Shown in pieces: positions 43,738 through 52,605 of a DNA stretch of 64,000 nucleotides. Both the position numbers and the translations under genes were made by a program. The stretch comes from Vibrionales bacterium SWAT-3. GTDB taxonomy: Bacteria > Pseudomonadota > Gammaproteobacteria > Enterobacterales > Vibrionaceae. Below the pieces are notes generated by a model that did no database searches, was not told where the DNA came from, and saw only the letters and a list, made by a program, of their open reading frames with translations. Every line of letters begins with the position of its first letter. Position 1 is the stretch's first letter. The stretch spans positions 62,001 through 126,000 of the forward strand of contig AAZW01000008.1 in the NCBI GenBank assembly GCA_000169995.1. The letters are read 5' to 3'.

Positions 43738-44238
43738 TTAGTTACAGCCGCAGCCGCCACCGCCAACACCGCTGCCACCCACAGAGCCTTGTTTATAGGC
43801 AAAGACTTTTTCAGAGAAAACATCGAATTCCGGTACTGGACCGCCCGGTTTCATCTCTTTTTGAGCTAGCGTCCCTTTCTCCCAAGGCTTTACCGGCTCA
43901 ATGCCAAGAAATTCATCGACGAACGCCAACGCTGAAGGCTTGTTAGTCTCTTCTGGCGCTTTCTCTTTGATAACCAGCTGCTTTGCCTTTGGTGTAACCA
44001 TGTCGATGTTGCGTCTTGTTGCGCTCTTGGTGATTTGGTTTGAGTGCGTGCCGCCACTGGAGTAAACCGTGCTAGAGATGATCTCTTCTTCTACGATAGG
44101 ACCATCGCTATTAGTGCTGTTATTACTGGTTTGCTGTTCAACGGGCTTTTTTCCTAAACCACTAAGGTCGAGTTCAAGAGCGGCATTTGCGGTCATTGGA
44201 ATAGCAAGCAATCCAACAAGGGTGGCTTTCATCAACAT
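43738..44238 (-). CDS. DUF4266 protein with Gly/Cys C-terminal tail
   Basis: ATG 44238 overlaps the tlpA stop (TGATG). The 166 residues have a signal peptide (ending MTANA), an unusually long low-complexity stretch (~20-110) and the C-terminal DUF4266 module: VKPWEKGTLAQKEMKPGG, ... FDVFSEKVFAYKQ, then GSVGGSGVGGGGCGCN. Family members I know of are ~75-residue lipoproteins with just this module, so this one has an N-terminal extension and no lipobox. The terminal Cys-Gly-Cys would suit metal binding or thiol chemistry with TlpA/DsbD. The function is unknown. Confidence 0.8.
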   Translation of the reverse strand: MLMKATLVGLLAIPMTANAALELDLSGLGKKPVEQQTSNNSTNSDGPIVEEEIISSTVYSSGGTHSNQITKSATRRNIDMVTPKAKQLVIKEKAPEETNKPSALAFVDEFLGIEPVKPWEKGTLAQKEMKPGGPVPEFDVFSEKVFAYKQGSVGGSGVGGGGCGCN

Positions 44239-44702
44239 CACAACTGCACTCCCATTTTCATTAGGTCATCAGTAATGACGTCGCCAATATGGTTGATTGC
44301 GCCAAAGCGAATCTTGATAACCTTGCCTTGGTAGATGTAATAAAGGGCAGGCATACCGATAGGTTTAAACTCTGCGATCAATGCTTGCTCTGGATCGTTG
44401 ACTACTGGGAATTCCAATCCGAGTTGCTTTTGAAACTCAAGACCAACTTCAACATCCTCATCGACATCAACACCTTTGAATGTCACGCCAGTGCCTTTAA
44501 GTTCTTTGTAGAGTTGGTTTACTTCTGGAAGCTCTTCACGGCAAGAAACGCACCACTCAGCAAAGAAGTCGACAATGGTGAGCTCCTCATTGTTGAGTTG
44601 CAGTTTCTTGATAACGTCTTGCGATAAAGCATCGCCTTCTTGATAAGCCATTGTAGGTAAGGAAAGGCACAGCGCCAATAACGCTAGGGCTCGTGTAAAC
44701 AT
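44238..44702 (-). CDS. TlpA-like periplasmic thioredoxin
   Basis: The start at 44702 has GGAG upstream. ATG four codons earlier is an alternative. The 154 residues have a signal peptide ending in TMA and a thioredoxin fold with FFAEWCVSCREELPE (active Cys pair) and the cis-Pro in IGMPALYYI. The CVSC motif is identical to that of the DsbD C-terminal domain in the same cluster. It likely keeps a Cys protein reduced in the periplasm, with DUF4266 the obvious client. It lies 73 bases after tadG, with no terminator visible between. Confidence 0.87.
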   Translation of the reverse strand: MFTRALALLALCLSLPTMAYQEGDALSQDVIKKLQLNNEELTIVDFFAEWCVSCREELPEVNQLYKELKGTGVTFKGVDVDEDVEVGLEFQKQLGLEFPVVNDPEQALIAEFKPIGMPALYYIYQGKVIKIRFGAINHIGDVITDDLMKMGVQL

Positions 44703-44787
44703 GTTGTTCTCCATATTGTTTTTAATTTTTCTGTTTTAAATTCAATGCTTTAAATTTGGGGCTTTTGAATCAAACGCTTTGTTTGAA

Positions 44788-45993
44788 TTAGCGAGTGAGG
44801 TGGATGCTTGCCGAGTATTCAACCGCCAAAATGTCGGAGAAGTACTCGTTAAGTTGTGTCGTATTTGTGGCACTGAATACGCGCAAAGGGTTTCCTGCAC
44901 AGTTCTCGAATTGAGTAATTCGAGATGGACTGACGCCATAGCCGATGAAATTCATTTCAATGCCGTATTGCTTGATAGCCGTAGTGCAGAACCCAGCGTT
45001 TACCAGTTGATTGAATGCGTCTCCTTCGTCTGCGCCATCGGTGAATAACACCAGTTTTCTTCTGGTCTCAGGTACAGAGCTAACCTTCATTCCCCATGCT
45101 TGTTGCCAACTTGGGATAAGCTGCCTCACTCCCCAAACCAAACCTTGATAAGAGCGAGTTCCCCCGTTTGCAGTTAGGCTGTTTATCGAGTTTTGGACGC
45201 GGGAAAAGACGTTAGTCAACGGCAGCATTGGTGACTCTTGATTGCAGTCGCTTAACCACTTACTTGGCGGTGTAAACTTCACAGGTCGCTCTGAATGCAA
45301 CGTCGCGAGGTTATCCACGGTCAGCGACGCAGAGAAATCGCCATTACGATAGCTAAGTCCATCGATACAGTAGATTCCGGCTGTTTCTTCGGATAACCAG
45401 GGCGGGCGATGTGTTGCCACCCCAGAGTCAAAAGGAACGATAGAAATACTCACTGAATCCAAATCGTTAGCGTTATTGCTCTGAGATTGAATCGTATTCA
45501 ATGCATTAGACAAAATGGATTTTAGTGACTGAATGTTTGGGCTCATGGAGCCAGATACGTCGAGCACTAGCACCAACTCTGTTGGAATCGCAGAGTGTTT
45601 GCTTTCAACCACCCCCTTAAAGCCACCACCTGTTGCAGTCACATTTTGGTCATAGCGTTCATAGTTGAAATGCGGTAGTAGCGGTGTAACGGAGTAACCT
45701 AGGCTAATTCGGCAGCCTTGGTTTTCTGGCGTTAATCCACTCACACCTTTCAGTGTCGGGTGATAGTAATCTTGGTATGCGCGCATCATTCTCGGAGTCG
45801 CCTCATCAGCAAAAGCACAAGCTAATGCGGCAGAGTCAGCGGCTTGCGCAGCTCGATTAGAAACCATCACTTGCGCCGATATCATCAAAGTGCCGACGGC
45901 GATAAATAGTGCAGGGAGCAGTAGTGCAAGAAAGGAAAGGGTGATGGAACCCTTTTGCTGACGGGCTAGGCTGCTAAACATTGACTTAACCAT
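44788..45993 (-). CDS. tadG: TadG-like pilus assembly protein with VWA domain
   Basis: The protein has 401 residues. The N-terminus has a pseudopilin-like site (RQQKGSITLSFLALLLP) and one membrane helix (~15-42). Residues ~138-395 are a von Willebrand A domain with a MIDAS DVSGSM and TDGADEGDA. It should be an envelope protein stabilising or anchoring the Flp pilus. It overlaps tadF by 8 bases and is last of the tad genes. Confidence 0.85.
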   Translation of the reverse strand: MVKSMFSSLARQQKGSITLSFLALLLPALFIAVGTLMISAQVMVSNRAAQAADSAALACAFADEATPRMMRAYQDYYHPTLKGVSGLTPENQGCRISLGYSVTPLLPHFNYERYDQNVTATGGGFKGVVESKHSAIPTELVLVLDVSGSMSPNIQSLKSILSNALNTIQSQSNNANDLDSVSISIVPFDSGVATHRPPWLSEETAGIYCIDGLSYRNGDFSASLTVDNLATLHSERPVKFTPPSKWLSDCNQESPMLPLTNVFSRVQNSINSLTANGGTRSYQGLVWGVRQLIPSWQQAWGMKVSSVPETRRKLVLFTDGADEGDAFNQLVNAGFCTTAIKQYGIEMNFIGYGVSPSRITQFENCAGNPLRVFSATNTTQLNEYFSDILAVEYSASIHLTR

Positions 45994-46546
45994 AGTGCTT
46001 ACCTATCACTACAGATGAGCTCCTTAGGCTTTTTGGAAGATCGAGCCGTTCGTAGTCAAATGGTGTCTTTACGCATAAGGTCAGCTGAATCAAAGTAGAT
46101 GGTGTTCCATCCAACGCAGGATCGCCGCTGCCTACAACGAGCATGTCCGTAAGCTGCTCAATCGGTGAATCACTTTGGCAGTTGCTTCCCGCGTAAAGAC
46201 GTTTGTATTCCCACGTTGAAGTAGCAGTATCAAACACACGACTTTCAAGTAAAAGCCCAATATCGCCGCGGACAATGCTACTCGGCAGGTAACTTTCAGC
46301 GAGCACGAGTAATGGACCTTTAAGAGTCTCGGGTAAACCATTCTTACCTTGCTCTGGTTTGAGTTGAGTTGAAGAAATCGCATTTACGAGGTTGTAGGTA
46401 ACATTGTCTAACTGAGTCTGCATACTGAATAAGCGGTAGATAGCAACGAATCCCCACAGAATGATCATCATCGCGAGCACGACAAACGGGAACTCAACTG
46501 CGGCTGAGCCCGCCTGTTTTTTGGTGTGTGTGTTATTAACCGTCAT
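45986..46546 (-). CDS. tadF: TadF pseudopilin
   Basis: The protein has 186 residues. The N-terminal site QAGSAAVEFPFVVLAMM is a prepilin-like cleavage site (Gly, Glu at +5) followed by the hydrophobic helix. The rest is a small periplasmic domain with a Cys pair (NCQSD, LCVKT). In Aggregatibacter, TadE and TadF are processed pseudopilins required for Flp pilus biogenesis. It overlaps tadE by 11 bases. Confidence 0.85.
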   Translation of the reverse strand: MTVNNTHTKKQAGSAAVEFPFVVLAMMIILWGFVAIYRLFSMQTQLDNVTYNLVNAISSTQLKPEQGKNGLPETLKGPLLVLAESYLPSSIVRGDIGLLLESRVFDTATSTWEYKRLYAGSNCQSDSPIEQLTDMLVVGSGDPALDGTPSTLIQLTLCVKTPFDYERLDLPKSLRSSSVVIGKHYG

Positions 46547-46979
46547 AACTCACCAATACCTTTCTTTCCAAGACTGTCATTTTCCCGGTACGTTCTAAAA
46601 AGCGGGTTGAAAGGCTGGGCAGCAGAGCGAATGAAAATGCGTAAGACACCGTGTATTCCCCCAATACCGCTTTGCTTATCGGTGCCGCTTTCCTGTTAAC
46701 TAAGTCCGGTAGGGTTTCAACGTACAAAGGTTGGGATAGCTTGATCTTGCTGCGATCGATCAGCGGGAACTTGTCGATAGTGTCGATGAAAACTTGGTTT
46801 GATATAGGACTAACTGGTCGAGTTTTGACTTCTCGAGCTCCTGCATGAACGGCAACATCGAAGATGATGTTGACTAGCAGTAGACGGCAGATCTCAAAGA
46901 CCCCTAGTATCAGCAATAGAAACGGTAGGGTGATCATTAGAAACTCAACGCTATTCGCACCTTTCTGACGAGAGAGCAT
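46536..46979 (-). CDS. tadE: TadE pseudopilin
   Basis: The protein has 147 residues. QKGANSVEFLMITLPFLLLI gives the Gly / Glu+5 processing site and transmembrane helix. The remainder is a globular periplasmic part. The start overlaps the tadD stop (TAATG). It should be processed by a TadV-like peptidase, which is not encoded here. Confidence 0.87.
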   Translation of the reverse strand: MLSRQKGANSVEFLMITLPFLLLILGVFEICRLLLVNIIFDVAVHAGAREVKTRPVSPISNQVFIDTIDKFPLIDRSKIKLSQPLYVETLPDLVNRKAAPISKAVLGEYTVSYAFSFALLPSLSTRFLERTGKMTVLERKVLVSYDG

Positions 46980-47719
46980 TATTGTTCTCCTCGATCAGCG
47001 TGAGCGGCTAGGGCTTGGTAATACAGGCTATTGTTAGCGTATTCCGGTTGCGATAAGTGTTCACGAGCGATCGCTTTTGCAGACTCGCTGTCGCCAGAAA
47101 GTGCGTAAGCCAACGCAAGGTTAAGCTGGAGTTTTACGCTCGCTTCGCCTCTGACAAAGATCGGGTACAGAATATGAATCCCTTGCTCTGGTTTACCATC
47201 GAGTATCCACGCCATAGCGAGGTTGTTTCGGTATTCGTTGCTTGAGGGCATTAAGCTAAGTGCATTTGAGTAACACTCTCTGGCTTTGGGATACTGCTTA
47301 TTGAGCGAGTAACTGACTCCTAAGCTATTTTGAGCAACGTCATCGGAAGCTTCCAGTCGAACAGACTCTTCAAGAGCCGAGGTCGCTTGTTCAAGCTCTC
47401 CTAAAGCTAGCCATGAACGGCCTAACTCACGGTAAATCGCACTGGATTGATTAAGCTCGATAGCACGCTTTAAGTAATGCAGTGCTTCGTCATAACGACT
47501 GGCTTGATTGGCTGCGGAGCCCATCAACAGTAGTAACTGCGGGTCATTGGGTTTCGCTACCAACATTTTGCGATAGAGATCCATGGCGCTCTCAGGCTTG
47601 CCGTTCATTAGCGCAACTTCAGCTACTTTCATGTCCTCTACGTGCTCATTTTGTGTTTTGTTTGTTGATTGGCACCCTGTGAGTATCGCAAGTAGGCAAC
47701 ATAGAATGGTGTGTCTCAT
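46979..47719 (-). CDS. tadD: TadD, TPR lipoprotein
   Basis: The protein has 246 residues. The N-terminus MRHTILCCLLAILTGCQSTN has a lipobox (LTGC). Residues ~35-240 hold five to six tetratricopeptide repeats, e.g. AEVALMNGKPESAMDLYRKM and YDEALHYLKRAIELNQSSAI. It is an outer-membrane-associated scaffold for secretin assembly in the Tad machine. ATGA overlap with tadC couples them. Confidence 0.9.
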   Translation of the reverse strand: MRHTILCCLLAILTGCQSTNKTQNEHVEDMKVAEVALMNGKPESAMDLYRKMLVAKPNDPQLLLLMGSAANQASRYDEALHYLKRAIELNQSSAIYRELGRSWLALGELEQATSALEESVRLEASDDVAQNSLGVSYSLNKQYPKARECYSNALSLMPSSNEYRNNLAMAWILDGKPEQGIHILYPIFVRGEASVKLQLNLALAYALSGDSESAKAIAREHLSQPEYANNSLYYQALAAHADRGEQ

Positions 47720-48567
47720 ATTCCCCCCAATGTTTGCATTAAATTAAGCATAATTGGTGCAATGATGATGGCGACTACTGGCAACATAATAAAGACCACT
47801 AAAGGGAACGACATTTTTGCTGGTATTTTTCCGACCCACTCCTCCAGTTCGAGAAAGTAGTATTGACGGCTATCCGAAGCGATAAGCTTAAGTGCGTCAG
47901 CAAGCGGTGTACCGTATTGAAGTGCTTGATTCATCGTGGTGACGACATTGTTGATGTCAGGCAATTGTACGCGTTTGTCTAAGTTGTTAAGTGCCGTTTG
48001 TGGTGAATCGAGAACCGATATCTCTGTCGCGGTTAACAGCCACTCGCGTGACAATGCAGGAGAGATCGAACGCATCTCTTCACCAACACAGCGGAATACG
48101 GATTCGAGTGTTAAACCTGATGCGACACAGATCACCATCAAATCAATTGCGTCAGGCACGACACGACTAATTTGCATTAGCACTTGGTTTACCCACCAAT
48201 CGAGAATCCGATCGATAAGAATACCGGTGACGATGGCGATGGCGATACATTCCGCTATTGAGTACACGTCTGACTCCGAGATTTGAGTCATGTGCCAAAT
48301 CATGGCGCCAATGGTCATTAGGGTGAACCTTATTACGAGAAAATAAGTTTCTGCATTTGGTGACCCTAAACCAATTAGGGTCAGCTTTCGACGTCGAGAT
48401 TCTTGACCCTGAAAGCCCCAATCGCTTGAGGTTGTTGAGTATTTATTAGAATAAGCAGAAACAGACATGAGCCTATTTTTGACGATATCTCGTTTAAATG
48501 AATAAAGGTGTGCAATCAGGGCCAGTAGTAGTCCTGTCCCTATCATCAATGAGGCAAAGTAGGTCAT
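47716..48567 (-). CDS. tadC: TadC inner-membrane platform protein
   Basis: The protein has 283 residues. It belongs to the GspF-like T2SF family: an N-terminal helix, a cytosolic domain with PDAIDLMVICVASGLTLES and AALNNLDKRV-like helices, and C-terminal helices ending VAIIIAPIMLNLMQTLGG. It partners TadB as the inner-membrane platform that couples the TadA ATPase to pilin assembly. ATGA overlap with tadB. Confidence 0.92.
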   Translation of the reverse strand: MTYFASLMIGTGLLLALIAHLYSFKRDIVKNRLMSVSAYSNKYSTTSSDWGFQGQESRRRKLTLIGLGSPNAETYFLVIRFTLMTIGAMIWHMTQISESDVYSIAECIAIAIVTGILIDRILDWWVNQVLMQISRVVPDAIDLMVICVASGLTLESVFRCVGEEMRSISPALSREWLLTATEISVLDSPQTALNNLDKRVQLPDINNVVTTMNQALQYGTPLADALKLIASDSRQYYFLELEEWVGKIPAKMSFPLVVFIMLPVVAIIIAPIMLNLMQTLGGI

Positions 48568-49472
48568 GAAGAGAACCTTTTATTGCGTGTTAAGGAGTTT
48601 AGAATCAAGGTGCCAAAACAGATGCTACTCAAAACGTAAATAAGTACATTTTGTCCCGATTCAGTATTGATCAATCGATCGGCCATTGTGGGTTCTATCC
48701 AAGCTATGCTTCCAATTAAGCCGATGGGTAATAGAGATAAAAATAGAGCAGTCATTCGAGGCTCAGAGGTTAGGCTTTTAACCTTTTTTCTCATCGCTCG
48801 GTTGTCATGCATCGTCCGACTCAAGCCTTGAAGAATGTCACGTAGTTGACCACCATTCGACTGATTGAGGATGAGAGCAACAGAGAAATAACGAAAGCTA
48901 TGGTAAGGAAGCCGAATACACGCGTCCTCTAACGTGTCTCTTAAGCTAAGCCCAAGCGCCAAGTTGTCACGAATATATGAGAACTCACGACCGAGTAACC
49001 CCTGTTCATTTTGCGCGACTTGGTCGATAGCTTGAGGAACAGATAAGCCTGCAGAAACGGCTCTAGAAATTAAACCAAGCACACTGATAATGCTTTTCTC
49101 GAATTCTTCTACTTGCAATTTACGGCGGTAGAAAACCAAAGCGAAGAAACAAGTGAGCCATAAACCGGCAACAGCAATTACCTGGTAGTAAAGGGCTACC
49201 TTTGGCAAAAAAGCATGGCTTGCAATTGGAAAGCCAATCGCAGTAAGAATAATAAACCCCTTGTCTGAGGTGCAGAGTAAGGCATTGATTCTTCGAAATA
49301 GCGCATATAGTTTATTAGAACGTATATGGTCGTCTTTTTTTATCGAGATGCTAGATGCCTGTTGCTGACAGCTGACAAGCTGTAATCGTTTATTGACGTT
49401 GGCATGTCTCGCTCGACGCCTCAACAATATGAGGCTTAGTAATGTGCTTAGTACTACTAGAACTAGGATCAT
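48564..49472 (-). CDS. tadB: TadB inner-membrane platform protein
   Basis: The protein has 302 residues. The T2SF domain is visible at SIISVLGLISRAVSAGLSVP and RYFSVALILNQSNGGQLRDI. Membrane helices lie at ~1-18, ~78-115 and ~235-290. It pairs with TadC. It starts within the tadA stop (ATGA). Confidence 0.92.
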   Translation of the reverse strand: MILVLVVLSTLLSLILLRRRARHANVNKRLQLVSCQQQASSISIKKDDHIRSNKLYALFRRINALLCTSDKGFIILTAIGFPIASHAFLPKVALYYQVIAVAGLWLTCFFALVFYRRKLQVEEFEKSIISVLGLISRAVSAGLSVPQAIDQVAQNEQGLLGREFSYIRDNLALGLSLRDTLEDACIRLPYHSFRYFSVALILNQSNGGQLRDILQGLSRTMHDNRAMRKKVKSLTSEPRMTALFLSLLPIGLIGSIAWIEPTMADRLINTESGQNVLIYVLSSICFGTLILNSLTRNKRFSS

Positions 49473-50818
49473 ACGACGTCGACCTCCATCGCAGCTCTTA
49501 GTTGTTTATCTAGCTGGTGGTGTCTGACTTTCTCGTTGAAGTGAGGGACACATCTAGCACTTTTGTAGCACCCTATAATGTTTCCTTGTTGATCCTCAGA
49601 CAATGCATCAAAGGTAAAAAGGTCATGAGTAATGTATTGTTCGCTTTCAATACCCTGTACTTCTGTTATTGAAACAATACGCCTTTTCCCATCACGCATT
49701 CGCTCAACTTGGATTACGACATCAATGGTGTCAGCGATTTGGCGGCGTAGCGCGAAGAGCGGTAAAGTGGCTTGGCTCATCATCAACATGTTTTCCATTC
49801 GAACCAGAGCATCTGCCGCCGAGTTAGCGTGCAGTGTACACAGAGAACCATCGTGGCCTGTGTTCATCGCTTGCATCATCTCAAAGGCCTCATCACCACG
49901 AACTTCGCCTAAAATGATGCGATCTGGTCGCATACGCAATGCATTCCTGACCAATTCTCGCTGGGTAATCGGTGTTAAACCTTCTGCGTTGGCTGGGCGA
50001 GTTTCTGCACGTACTACATGTGGTTGTTGCAATCGCAGTTCAGCAGTGTCTTCAATGGTAATGATGCGTTCTTGAGGTGGAATGCTAAAAGACATCGCAT
50101 TCAGCAATGTGGTTTTACCTGCGCCTGTGCCACCGGCAACAAGAACGTTAAGACGAGAGCGAACGATGATATCGATTAACTTAACCATTGATTTTGACAT
50201 CGCTCCGAGGCCTTCTAACTGAGCCAATGAGAGTTTATTCTCATTGAATTTTCGGATTGAAATATACGTCCCATCGAGCGCTAAGGGTGGAATCATCACA
50301 TTGACACGACTGCCATCATCCAGTCTTGCATCGACTAATGGATTCGATTCATCAATTCGCCTACCCACCTTGCTCACGATACGTCGTGCTAAGTTGAGCA
50401 GCTGCTCTTCATTACGAAATTGAACCGTGGTTTTTTGCAGTTTGCCGGAACGTTCTACGTAAACTTCGCGGTAACCATTGACCATAATGTCTGTGACCGT
50501 TTGGTCTTCAATTAAAGGCTGAAGCGGTCCCAAACCTAAAAATTCATGCAGCAGTTGTTCTACAGAATGAGTCACATCACCGTGGCCTAATGGCAATTGC
50601 TTGGAGACCACTATTTCCGACACGAGTTCAGCAATTCGGGCCTCTAGAGCTGACGTACTTAAGCTGACTACAACCGATGGATCGATGGCCTTGATAACCT
50701 CTTCGTGAATAACATGGTAGTGCTCACGTATGGAAGGTGTCGAGGTTACGCTAGATTGATTTATTCGTGCGCCACCGTTTACATCTTGTTCAATGACCTG
50801 AGGGTTCTGACCAAACAT
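49469..50818 (-). CDS. tadA: TadA/CpaF secretion ATPase
   Basis: ATG 50818 overlaps the tadZ stop (TAATG). The longer frame adds six residues without a ribosome site. The 449 residues have an N-terminal domain and the GspE-type motor: Walker A GGTGAGKTTLLNA, Asp box ITIEDTAELRLQ, Walker B RIILGEVRGDEAFEMM and His box GSLCTLHANS. It powers both Flp pilus extension and, in some species, retraction. Confidence 0.95.
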   Translation of the reverse strand: MFGQNPQVIEQDVNGGARINQSSVTSTPSIREHYHVIHEEVIKAIDPSVVVSLSTSALEARIAELVSEIVVSKQLPLGHGDVTHSVEQLLHEFLGLGPLQPLIEDQTVTDIMVNGYREVYVERSGKLQKTTVQFRNEEQLLNLARRIVSKVGRRIDESNPLVDARLDDGSRVNVMIPPLALDGTYISIRKFNENKLSLAQLEGLGAMSKSMVKLIDIIVRSRLNVLVAGGTGAGKTTLLNAMSFSIPPQERIITIEDTAELRLQQPHVVRAETRPANAEGLTPITQRELVRNALRMRPDRIILGEVRGDEAFEMMQAMNTGHDGSLCTLHANSAADALVRMENMLMMSQATLPLFALRRQIADTIDVVIQVERMRDGKRRIVSITEVQGIESEQYITHDLFTFDALSEDQQGNIIGCYKSARCVPHFNEKVRHHQLDKQLRAAMEVDVV

Positions 50819-51978
50819 TATGCACCTCTCTTCCAAAAGCGGCGACTGCTCTGAGGCACTTCACCGATGATCAACTCGATGAGAGAATTGAACGCAAGCT
50901 TAGCCTTTTTATTGCCTTTGTGAGCAGGGTGTCCGAGTGATGAGTTACCTATAAAGTGGTTAGGTAAAAACGGAATGATAATATCGATTTTGACGCCTAA
51001 TGATTTTTGTACGTCCTTTACAGAAATCATTGATGCAGAGTCTGATTTACAATGATTCAGAATCACTATCGTCTGTGAAGAGGACGGCTCCTGCAGTCGC
51101 TTTATAATTTGGCCAGCGTTGCGAATAGCACCCAGTGTTGGTTCAACAACAATGACTCTTATATCGGCGCTTTTCAGCGCGTTGAAGCCAACTTGATCAC
51201 GTAAGGAGTAAGTTGGGATATCCATTACGAGGTAGTCTGCTTTTTGTATGCAAAACTGGGTAAATTGGTCCAAAGCACTCTTTTGTGGCCAAAATGGCGC
51301 GGCATCTAGAGGTTGGTAGCCAGTAAAGAGAGTATGTTTTTCATCCACACTGATCCCGCAGCGCTCGAATACAAGTGGTTCAAGTCTTTCTGGATATTGT
51401 AAAAGCTCTATTAATGCTGGGTTCCCTTCAACATTGAGTAGTAGATCCAAATCGCCCATTGAAAAGTCGAGGTCTAGGCAAGCGACTTGCTTACCTAGTT
51501 CGGCCAGTTGTTGAGAAAGCGTTGCGGTAATAGTGCTGCTACCTGCGCCCCCTTTGGTACTGACAACCGAGATGACTTTTTCATTGCGTTTCCCGTTACT
51601 GTTTTGCAAGGCCGTAAAGGAAACGTGTTCTAAGTCTTGCGTCGTCACAGGAGGTACTAAGTAGTCACTCGCGCCTGATGCCAGCATGCCACGGTAAATG
51701 AAAATTTCATTGGATTGCCCAATCACAATAATTTGGCACCCTGTACGCTTAATTAAGCGTTGCACCGCCTGTTTCGATTCTGCTAACTCACAACTCATCA
51801 CGTCGAGAAATACAGTTGTGATACCATGTTTTAGGACCTGTCGTACTACCTCATCCTCTTGATTGGAAGAGGTGATAATGTGGTTAATACCAAAGTCACT
51901 CAATGTAGCTTTAAGCGATAGGGTGTCGAGTTGCTCGGACGCAGCGATGAGTACCGTTAACTGGTGTACTTTATTCAT
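50818..51978 (-). CDS. tadZ: TadZ/CpaE pilus localisation ATPase
   Basis: The protein has 386 residues. The N-terminal ~120 residues form an atypical receiver domain. The rest is a ParA/MinD-like ATPase with STKGGAGSSTITATL (deviant Walker A keeping the first Lys but lacking the usual second Lys), DLDFSMGDLDLLLN and YLVMDIPTYSLRDQ. TadZ proteins mark the pole or site for Tad assembly. ATGA overlap with rcpB. Confidence 0.88.
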   Translation of the reverse strand: MNKVHQLTVLIAASEQLDTLSLKATLSDFGINHIITSSNQEDEVVRQVLKHGITTVFLDVMSCELAESKQAVQRLIKRTGCQIIVIGQSNEIFIYRGMLASGASDYLVPPVTTQDLEHVSFTALQNSNGKRNEKVISVVSTKGGAGSSTITATLSQQLAELGKQVACLDLDFSMGDLDLLLNVEGNPALIELLQYPERLEPLVFERCGISVDEKHTLFTGYQPLDAAPFWPQKSALDQFTQFCIQKADYLVMDIPTYSLRDQVGFNALKSADIRVIVVEPTLGAIRNAGQIIKRLQEPSSSQTIVILNHCKSDSASMISVKDVQKSLGVKIDIIIPFLPNHFIGNSSLGHPAHKGNKKAKLAFNSLIELIIGEVPQSSRRFWKRGA

Positions 51979-52598
51979 AGCGAGCCCCCTAGCGTGTTCG
52001 TCGAAGAGCCATTAATTGTTTGTTGGTTTTGGGCTGGTGGAGCCAAGTAGTTCTCGATACTAGAGACAGCTTTTTGTCCTTGAGTACCACTGATCGGTTG
52101 ACCAACGATCAGATCTTTAGGGTTGGCGACCATTTGCGCAAGCGCATTGGCATTGGCACACCCAAAATTGCGCTGTGTGCGGTAGGCGTTGACTGTGGTT
52201 CTTGGCGTTTTACCCGCGTCACAGGCTGTGACTTTGGCGCGGTAAGACTCAACTAAAATGGTGATGTCGCCTTTACCTTCTGTAGCCTCGTCTGCTACCC
52301 AAATTTGTGATGGATAGAGGCCTGATTCGATCAGGTGAAGCCTTACTTTCTCTATCTGACTTTCACCTTTCAGCGTTGTTTTTGTTATTTTGACCATCAA
52401 GTTATTTAATGCACCTCGGCGAGACATGAAATCAGAAATATCCGCCTTTTCCTGATCTGACAGGACTTTTCCTGAAAGCGTTAGAGAGAACTTGTTTGTA
52501 ACCGACACCACATCGACCGATGGTTGCTGAGTGGTTGGCGTAGGTGCGCATCCCGCAAACATAAATAGGGCAGGGAGTAATAAGGATAATTTGTTCAT
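51975..52598 (-). CDS. rcpB: RcpB/CpaD-like pilus assembly lipoprotein
   Basis: ATG 52598 with GAGGA upstream fits. The longer frame (to 52721) reads back inside rcpA. The 207 residues start with MNKLSLLLPALFMFAGCAPT (lipobox FAGC). The CpaD signature NFGCANANALAQMVANPKDL is clear. It should sit at the outer membrane and help the RcpA secretin. Confidence 0.87.
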   Translation of the reverse strand: MNKLSLLLPALFMFAGCAPTPTTQQPSVDVVSVTNKFSLTLSGKVLSDQEKADISDFMSRRGALNNLMVKITKTTLKGESQIEKVRLHLIESGLYPSQIWVADEATEGKGDITILVESYRAKVTACDAGKTPRTTVNAYRTQRNFGCANANALAQMVANPKDLIVGQPISGTQGQKAVSSIENYLAPPAQNQQTINGSSTNTLGGSL

Positions 52599-52605
52599 GA
52601 TGTCC

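Noticed and set aside
44715..44787. Terminator between tadG and tlpA
   Set aside because: Only a weak 6-bp hairpin without a U-run is visible, so co-transcription cannot be excluded. I did not call a terminator.
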